Part shown: positions 59,101-64,000 of the stretch, in pieces
Layout of the letters: each line of letters begins with the position of its first letter
How positions within the stretch are numbered: the stretch's first letter is position 1
Source of the DNA: an uncultured Eubacteriales bacterium
GTDB taxonomy: Bacteria > Bacillota > Clostridia > Christensenellales > Borkfalkiaceae
Length of the DNA stretch: 64,000 bases
Assembly: GCA_905209085.1 (NCBI GenBank)
Contig: CAJLRM010000001.1
Coordinates: 186,001-250,000, forward strand
Reading direction: 5' to 3'
Translations under genes and position numbers: made by a program
Notes under the pieces: model-generated
Databases searched by the model: none
The model's input: the letters and a program-made list of their open reading frames with translations, nothing else
Told to the model about the DNA's origin: nothing

Positions 59101-61891
59101 AGCCTTGATACTTCAATGCCGATCGGTGGGAATTTACCAATATGGGAGTCAGCTCGGAAGTAATCAAGGCGGCGTAATAAGTCAACGGCGTGCCGTCGTA
59201 GATTTTTTCCGAGCTTCCCGCCGTTACGGTGACGGGGCGTTTTTGTACCGTCAGCGTACCGCACACGTACTCGAAGGCGTAATTCGCCGTTACGTCACGC
59301 TCCCCCGCAAAAACGGCTATCTTCATGTCGTTCGCATATTCGCCCGCATCTTCGACGAACTTATTTTCCGCGACGCTCGCCTCATGCCCCTCCACGAGAA
59401 CGGGGGAAAGGGAGGAAACGATCTCGTACTCCGCGGCGAAATGTGCCGTGCCGTCGTACATCCATTCGCCGTCCGCCGTCCGCACCGTGACGGGACGGGG
59501 CACCACTTGCAGCGTACCGCAGTCGTAGGCGATCGCATAGTTTCCCGTCACATCCTTGTCGCCGCCGAAAATGGACACCGAGATTGCATTCGGGATTTCG
59601 CCCGCGTCCTCGATTTGCGCATATCCCGCGACAGCCGCCGTGTGTCCCTTCACCAAGGCGGGAGAAAGGTCGGAAAAAATCTCATAGGTCGCGGCGAAAT
59701 GCCTCGCGCCGTCGTATATCCACTCCGCGCTTGCCGTCTTTATCGAAATCGGGCGCGGCGTAACTTCCAGACTGCCGTAAACGTAGGAAATATCGTAATT
59801 GCGGGTGACGTCTTTTTTCCCGTCGTAAACGCGCACCGTCAACACATTGGGGACTTGCCCCGCGTCCTCGATCCTTGCGTATTCCGTCACAGCCAAGGAA
59901 TGCCCTTCTATCAGGGAAAGCTCCGAAACCGTTTCGCACGTCTTTACGAAGCGCGCCTCGCCGTCGTAAATCCATGTCCCGTCCCCCGTATGTACCGCGA
60001 TCGGGCGGGGCAGCACCGTCAGCGTCCCCGCTTCCAGCGTCAGCGCATAATTGCGGGTGACGTCTTTTTCTCCGTCGAATACGCGAAAACCGACGACGGT
60101 ATTCGCCGAGCTGCCCGCGTCCGTCTGCGTCCCGACGCAGGAGATCCTTCCCTCCTGTCCTTCCGCCAATTTATTTTGCGAAGTGACGACATACTCCCCG
60201 TCGGTAAGGGGCGTGCCGTCGTAAATTTTGTCTTTATCTCCCGATCGCACGGTGACGGGACGGGGGATGACTTTCAATTCCCCGTATTCGTAAGAAAGGG
60301 AGTAAGAGCTGCTCACGTCCGCCGTGCCGTCAAAGACGCGGACGGAGAAGGAATTTTCCACAGCGCCGCAGTCGGTCAGCCGCGCGGCGATTTCCGCCCG
60401 CATCGTCTGCCCCGCGACGAGTTTGTTTTCGGACACGACCTCGCAGCGCGTATCCGAGTGCGGCTTGCCGTCGTAAATCCAAGAAGCGCTCTGCGTGCGC
60501 ACCGTCACCTCGCGGGGAAATACTTTGAGTTCCCCGTATTCGTAAGAAACCATATAATTTTTTGTGACGTCCGCGCCGTCCGACGCGATGATCCGCGTCG
60601 CCGTAACGACGTTCCCGCTCGCTCCCGCCGTCGTCTGCGCTCCCGAGATCGTCACCGCGAGAGTGTGTCCCGCCAGCGGGGAAGCGGGCGAAACGACTTC
60701 GTATTCCGAACATTTCAGCGCCGTGCCGTCGTAAATTTTTTCCGCGCCGCCCGTGCGGACGACGACGGGGCGGGGAATCACCGTCAGTTTGCCGCAGTCG
60801 GGAAAGGTCAGTTCGTAATTGCCCGTCACGTCCCTGCCGCCCCCGTCCGAGATGCGGAAAGAAAGCTCGTTTTCGATCGTTCCCGCATCCGTCAGCGACG
60901 AGCCTGAAAGCAAAGAGAGGGTATGCCCCGTCAAAAGGGGCGTTTCGGAAGCGACGGCATATTCGCAACGGGAGAGAGGCGTGCCGTCGTACACCTTTTC
61001 CGCGCCGAAAACGCCGATGTGCAGCGGTCTTTTAAGCACGCGCAGCGTTCCGATCTGCAAATCGATACGATAATTTTCCGTCACGTCCGCGCCCTTCTCG
61101 CTGAGAATTTTCAGCTGCGGTTCGTTCGGGGCCTCGCCTGCATCGGTGAGCGAACGCCCGAAAGACGCCTGCAAGGAATCCCCCTTCGCCAGCATGCCTT
61201 TGAGTTCGTATTCCCGCGAAGAAAACGCGCTGCCGTCGTACACCCGCTCGGCGGGCGCCACTTCGATTGCGATCTGCCGCGGCGTAAAAGAAATCTCGCG
61301 GGACAAGACGCCGATGACGTAGCACTCCGTCACGTCCTTTCCCCCGTCGTCGTAAACGGCGACGGCTTCCGCGACGGGAGTCACCGAGGTCGTCTTTTGC
61401 GATTCGTCCCCGTACTCGAAGGAGGAACATTCTATCCTGTCCCCTTCCGCCAATGCCGCAGACAGAGGAGGCGCTTCGCCGTAGACCACGGAAGCGGCGG
61501 CCACTCCGACCTCTATCCTCTTCGGCACCACCGTAAACGCGTATTCTTCGCCGTAGCTCGGCGCGCCGAACGTGCGGGAGGCGACTCCCCGCACCTTGTA
61601 TTCCCCTATTCCTTTGGGAAACTCAAAGGTCCAATCGTCCGAATCGGCGGGGGCGTACTCGTAGGAAACCCGTCCGAAGAGCGCTTTCGCCGAGTATGCG
61701 GGGCGTTCCCCGTAAACGACGCTCTCCTCTCCGCGCACGCAGTCGTAAACGATGCCGCGCACGCTGAGAAAAGCCGCCGTCAGCGCGACCAGCGCCGCCA
61801 AAACGGCGACGATGAGCACGCGGTAACGCCGCAGGACTCTTTTGATATTCGCGATTTTCAGCATCTTGCGCCGATATTCTTCGTACAACAT
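56162..61891 (-). CDS. Giant MBG-repeat protein with transglutaminase-like domain
   Basis: 1909 aa. A basic N terminus and one membrane helix (about 27-46, VLIVAVLAALVALTAAFLSV) anchor it. About 14 MBG-type repeats of roughly 85-90 residues follow; each starts near 'KIYDGTPL', contains 'GH' and 'DVTxNY', and ends 'GTLTVxxRP'. After a Gly/Ser linker (GGSGGSGGGGGGGGESSG, about 1320) comes a transglutaminase-like domain with catalytic Cys in GICQHYATAATAMYR (about 1559) and His in QAHAWVEVYIDGMGW. Three more MBG repeats close the protein. No LPXTG sorting motif is seen. AAGGGAA precedes the ATG. Possibly an extracellular protein cross-linker or peptidase on a long stalk. Confidence 0.88.
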   Translation of the reverse strand: MLYEEYRRKMLKIANIKRVLRRYRVLIVAVLAALVALTAAFLSVRGIVYDCVRGEESVVYGERPAYSAKALFGRVSYEYAPADSDDWTFEFPKGIGEYKVRGVASRTFGAPSYGEEYAFTVVPKRIEVGVAAASVVYGEAPPLSAALAEGDRIECSSFEYGDESQKTTSVTPVAEAVAVYDDGGKDVTECYVIGVLSREISFTPRQIAIEVAPAERVYDGSAFSSREYELKGMLAKGDSLQASFGRSLTDAGEAPNEPQLKILSEKGADVTENYRIDLQIGTLRVLKRPLHIGVFGAEKVYDGTPLSRCEYAVASETPLLTGHTLSLLSGSSLTDAGTIENELSFRISDGGGRDVTGNYELTFPDCGKLTVIPRPVVVRTGGAEKIYDGTALKCSEYEVVSPASPLAGHTLAVTISGAQTTAGASGNVVTATRIIASDGADVTKNYMVSYEYGELKVFPREVTVRTQSASWIYDGKPHSDTRCEVVSENKLVAGQTMRAEIAARLTDCGAVENSFSVRVFDGTADVSSSYSLSYEYGELKVIPRPVTVRSGDKDKIYDGTPLTDGEYVVTSQNKLAEGQEGRISCVGTQTDAGSSANTVVGFRVFDGEKDVTRNYALTLEAGTLTVLPRPIAVHTGDGTWIYDGEARFVKTCETVSELSLIEGHSLAVTEYARIEDAGQVPNVLTVRVYDGKKDVTRNYDISYVYGSLEVTPRPISIKTASAEWIYDGARHFAATYEIFSDLSPALVKGHTAAVAGYAQIEDAGEIPNAISVSIFGGDKDVTGNYAIAYDCGTLQVVPRPVTVRTADGEWMYDGTAHFAAEYEIVSSLSPVLVEGHEASVAENKFVEDAGEYANDMKIAVFAGERDVTANYAFEYVCGTLTVQKRPVTVTAGSSEKIYDGTPLTYYAALITSELTPILVNSHRSALKYQGSQTDAGTSANKVTEFWVFDGNRDVTNNYEITKIDGTLTVTPRPILVTAGSAEKIYDGEPLTSGKYEVTSELSFALVKGQRGQVTNKGSQTDAGSSKNSVMSFAVFDGKRDVTANYEATYAEGTLTVQKRPIRVAAENASKTYDGTPLVRHAYRIDSQYKLVYGHTLQAFWEGSQTDAGSCVNRIFDVAVYADERDVSANYEITCENGLLTVIPISLRCLTEGAEKLYDGTELRKEGWEFIEGATLENHTLTIRGTRGAITYPGYCYNEPDYTVVDNDTQRDVSHNYSFALRDLGILRILPIEITVKTGSARKVYDGEPLVCGDWTLLEGEFYEGYVTEIRVTGWRKWIGSERNWAQITAWSPSDGYVSRIYEVTWIYGALTVLPNPALPGEGLDPNQGGSGGSGGGGGGGGESSGQISAKPGSDGGSGEGEGSVLFKALSDTDGRIYFRSKSFGEYVAGYGWLDAQAYVGKTNPLNFSSLALDASGKFYSQVNITRVSTALPYLVPYYAGGSSGWEEDDTQVFGGNWNSYTRYYIPYEYSAAGILSLQGSQYEEPEKIYRKFVHEYYVDLPEDTKNALLQAAKKSGLNADDPEIVEKVAKLVQRTVEYDLSFEEYEDDFAVYFFTKARKGICQHYATAATAMYRALGIPARYVTGFVRDLKAEKTSTVTARQAHAWVEVYIDGMGWVQVEVTGSGFDSGGSGGSGEGETGDLVDSLGSFTVKPIDVDKEYDGTPLYAENKVEGLVFEELLALGYTYDVTVTGQRTDYGESESSILRFVIYDPRGNEVTDSFSFTLEKGSILITKPQILVRVYTLQKYYDGAPLSYRSGDYRIEKIPENYRLDLELQGSLTEAGKLSLRKLSNLPMTVYDGYGNDVTQEYYVKFVGEPLRVDRRAIEVASVSRTKEYDGKPLKGDFAWISKGSLAKGHKIEFELFSQLIDVGSIPNTIQNVRIYDEKGNVVTRNYRIAKKAGTLTVERPA
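57146..57214 (-). repeat. Near-identical transglutaminase segment, copy 1
   Basis: About 69 bp around the catalytic Cys, nearly identical (about 3 differences) to 62882-62950 in the paralogous upstream gene, while the flanks are much more diverged. Confidence 0.75.
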
Positions 61892-61914
61892 AGCGATTCC
61901 CTTTTCCGACGATT

Positions 61915-64000
61915 TTAAGCGGGCGTCACCTGCAATTCTCCGTTTTCATATCTGATGATATAATTTGCGGTCACGTCCTCTCCCTCCGCGTTTACGACGA
62001 CCGCTTCCGCAATCGCGTTTTCGCTTCTGCCGACGTCCGTTTGCGAGCCCGACACCCGCACCGTGATTTTATCCCCTTCGCCCAGCGCGACGCCGCCTTC
62101 CAGCTCCGTCGTAATATCGTATTCGGGACAGGTGAGCGGGGTGCCGTCGTACGCCTTGCTCGCCGAATGTGCGATGACGAGAATTTCCCGCGCCTCGATG
62201 CTCAGCGTGCCGCAGTCGCGGACGATCTTATACATATACGTGACGTCTTTGCCGTCTTCGTCCACAATGACGAATTCGAAGCCGTTGACGTAATCTCCGA
62301 CGTTTCTCGTTCCCTGCGCCAGCGTCATTGCGCCCACCGAATGGCCGTAGATGAGATCCCCCTCCATGTTCCAATCGCCCGGCGGCGTGACGAGGGGCGT
62401 GCCGTCGTAAATCTTGCTCGCCGACGGCGTGGAAATTTTTATCTCCTTCACGTACACGTGCAGCTTTCCCTTTTTGAAGGTGATCTCGAAATCGGCGGTG
62501 ACGTCTTTGCCGTCGGGATCGTATAAGAAAAAGGAATCTATCCTGCTTTCGCCTATTCCCACTTCCAGACGGCTCCCCGACACCGTCGCCCGATAGGTAT
62601 AGCCCCGATCGAGCAGACTTTTCAGTCCCGTCAGCTCCGCTCTTGCGACGAGCGGCGTCAGTCCGTCGTACTTTTTATCGAGGTCCACGGGCGCGAGAGT
62701 CAAAGCTTCCTTATCCGGCTGCGAATCGCCGGAATCCGTTCCCCCGTCCGCAGCGCCGCCCGTCACCTCCACCTGCACCCAGCCGATGCCGTCGAGGTAC
62801 ACCTCTACCCACGCGTGCGCGTCTTTCAAAGTGATCTCCGTCCATTCTCCCGCTTCCGTCTGCCCCATGTAGCCGACCACATAGCGGGCGGGAATGCCCA
62901 AAGCCCGATACATCGCCGTCGCCGCCGTCGCGTAATGCTGGCAGATCCCCTCTCGATAGCTTTCGAGAAAACTCACGGCGACGTCCGCCTCCGCGTCCAG
63001 CCTTCTGTCGTATCTAAGATTGTATTTCGCCGCCCCCCGGATATACGACGCCACCGCCGCGATCACATTCCCCTCGTCCAAGCGCTGCTCTGCGGCGAGT
63101 TCGGCAAAATAGCGCTGTGTGCTCGCGGGGAGCGAGAGATAATTTTCGTAGACATAGGCGCGGTAACGGCGCTCCGCCGTTTCGTAAGCGCCGAGCTTAT
63201 TTTTGAGCGCGCCGGCGCCGTCCGCGAGATAATTGTACGAATAATAATACAGAGAGTAGATAGAGGAAAGAGAGCCGACGTACTTTACGTCGCTCGTCTG
63301 TATCTCGTAATCGTAGGGATCCCTGTCCAAATAATAGGGCAGCACATAACAGCCGTCCTTCGCCTCTATTTTCGCCTCGCCGCTTTCAAATCCCGCGTTT
63401 TCGAGCGCGATGCCCGTAAGATAATTAAAGCAGTACCGCGAATCGATCAATTCGGAATACTCCTGCGCTTCGCGCCAGCCGTTAAAGACATACTCTCCGT
63501 AACTCATATAACGAAGATAGATCTTTCCCGACCTGTCCGAATACACCCGCACCGCCGTTTTCGCCTCCGCGTTGAGATCCATTCCGCCGAGGGAGCCTCC
63601 CCCCGCCAGACTGCCGCCCGAGCCGCTCTCCCCGCCGGAACCGCCCCCGCCCGATTCGTCCTGCGACTTTACGACGAGCGCCCCTTCCTGCAAACGGACC
63701 GAATAATTGAAGGACAAGTCCGTTCCGTCCGCGTCGGTGACGACGACCTCCGCGATGACGTTGGGGCTTTCTCCTATCTCCGTCCGCGTTCCCGAGATCG
63801 CCGCGTGCGCCTCTTGTCCCTCCGCGGGCTTGGTATCGGACACGATTTCCCAATTTTCGTTGGTCAGCGGCAGACCGTCGTACAGTTTGCTGTCGCTTGC
63901 CGAACGCACCGTAAGGCAGCGGGGCGTGACGATGAGATCTCCCGGCAAGGCGGACACGGCGTAATTGTACGTGATCTCTTTTGCGCCGTCCGTAACGACG
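61915..64000 (-). CDS. MBG-repeat/transglutaminase protein, 5' end beyond the window
   Basis: At least 694 codons; the frame stays open to the right edge, where TYNYAVSALPGDLIVTP continues an MBG repeat, so the start is outside. Order: MBG repeats (SDSKLYDGLPLTNENWEIV), a Gly/Ser linker (about 95 codons in), an unrecognised ~190-aa segment, a transglutaminase-like core with EGICQHYATAATAMYRALG and KDAHAWVEVYLDGIGW, then three to four MBG repeats (KKYDGLTPL, KIYDGTPLVTPPG, KAYDGTPLTCPEYD). It ends 23 bp before the next gene, so the two paralogues form an operon. Confidence 0.87.
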   Translation of the reverse strand, partial: VVTDGAKEITYNYAVSALPGDLIVTPRCLTVRSASDSKLYDGLPLTNENWEIVSDTKPAEGQEAHAAISGTRTEIGESPNVIAEVVVTDADGTDLSFNYSVRLQEGALVVKSQDESGGGGSGGESGSGGSLAGGGSLGGMDLNAEAKTAVRVYSDRSGKIYLRYMSYGEYVFNGWREAQEYSELIDSRYCFNYLTGIALENAGFESGEAKIEAKDGCYVLPYYLDRDPYDYEIQTSDVKYVGSLSSIYSLYYYSYNYLADGAGALKNKLGAYETAERRYRAYVYENYLSLPASTQRYFAELAAEQRLDEGNVIAAVASYIRGAAKYNLRYDRRLDAEADVAVSFLESYREGICQHYATAATAMYRALGIPARYVVGYMGQTEAGEWTEITLKDAHAWVEVYLDGIGWVQVEVTGGAADGGTDSGDSQPDKEALTLAPVDLDKKYDGLTPLVARAELTGLKSLLDRGYTYRATVSGSRLEVGIGESRIDSFFLYDPDGKDVTADFEITFKKGKLHVYVKEIKISTPSASKIYDGTPLVTPPGDWNMEGDLIYGHSVGAMTLAQGTRNVGDYVNGFEFVIVDEDGKDVTYMYKIVRDCGTLSIEAREILVIAHSASKAYDGTPLTCPEYDITTELEGGVALGEGDKITVRVSGSQTDVGRSENAIAEAVVVNAEGEDVTANYIIRYENGELQVTPA
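62882..62950 (-). repeat. Near-identical transglutaminase segment, copy 2
   Basis: Partner of 57146-57214; suggests recent gene conversion at the catalytic site. Confidence 0.75.

Noticed and set aside
58250..60907. 885-codon open frame on the plus strand
   Set aside because: Lies opposite the MBG-repeat gene; it is an antisense shadow kept open by repeats and GC-rich codons. No ribosome-binding site and Arg/His-rich composition.
1..64000. Insertion sequences, integrases or transposases
   Set aside because: No transposase or integrase motif seen in any frame; the only mobile-like candidate is the noncoding palindrome at 1744-1902.

Overview
The window looks like chromosomal DNA of a Gram-positive anaerobe of the Bacillota, probably a gut Clostridia lineage (Christensenellales-like; inference from gene content and order, not a database match). 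Supporting signs are strong GGAGG ribosome-binding sites, many TTGACA-N17-TATAAT type promoters, TTG starts, Firmicutes-type operons, lipoproteins with lipoboxes, and MBG, collagen-like and transglutaminase surface proteins. Base composition is moderately GC-rich, with clearly AT-richer islands around 970-1910, 25600-26710 and 36050-38150.

Layout. 1-5 kb: Rrf2 regulator, an AT-rich SHOCT-domain gene, a LOG-like nucleotide-binding protein, a ROK sugar kinase and an NADPH-FMN type flavoprotein. 5.7-8.7 kb: a minus operon (P-loop-less FtsK-like protein, mutY, HNH protein) diverging from yqeY. 9-13 kb: secreted trypsin-like protease, HD nucleotidase, and thiT behind a TPP riboswitch. 13.5-17 kb: ylxM-ffh-rpsP-khpA-rimM. 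17.3-25.4 kb: rpsB-tsf and pyrH-frr-uppS-cdsA-dxr-rseP. 25.5-26.7 kb: XRE regulators with gene debris and a duplicated leader. 26.9-30.7 kb: a heterodimeric ABC exporter. 30.9-35.4 kb: P-II-like/DUF1538 pair, small DUF proteins and ruvX. 35.6-38.7 kb: two small genes diverging from a tandem array of five genes, each encoding two XRE-type helix-turn-helix domains. 38.8-42 kb: small membrane protein, Myb-like DNA-binding protein, an unrecognised 301-aa protein, and a cyclophilin-type lipoprotein. 42.5-45.2 kb: flippase-like gene, pssA, psd. 45.9-49.6 kb: rpmG-secE-nusG-rplK-rplA-(L10 leader)-rplJ-rplL. 49.7-54.4 kb: a lipoprotein behind a promoter carrying a G9 tract, an XRE regulator, and a divergent 1047-aa surface lipoprotein. 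54.6-64 kb: aminotransferase and two paralogous giant MBG/transglutaminase proteins, the second running off the right edge.

How it fits together: most of the window is conserved housekeeping (translation, SRP targeting, phospholipid and isoprenoid synthesis). The accessory interest is in envelope genes with switch-like promoters and in an unusual density of XRE-type regulators: five tandem two-HTH genes, three single-HTH genes and HTH debris, with repeated candidate operators (CCTAACAT, ACAGGGGTA, TTAACTCA). The best candidates for something undescribed are the dual-HTH array, the direct-repeat arrangement at 25.8-26.3 kb, the poly-G promoter at 50.2 kb and the MBG/transglutaminase operon.
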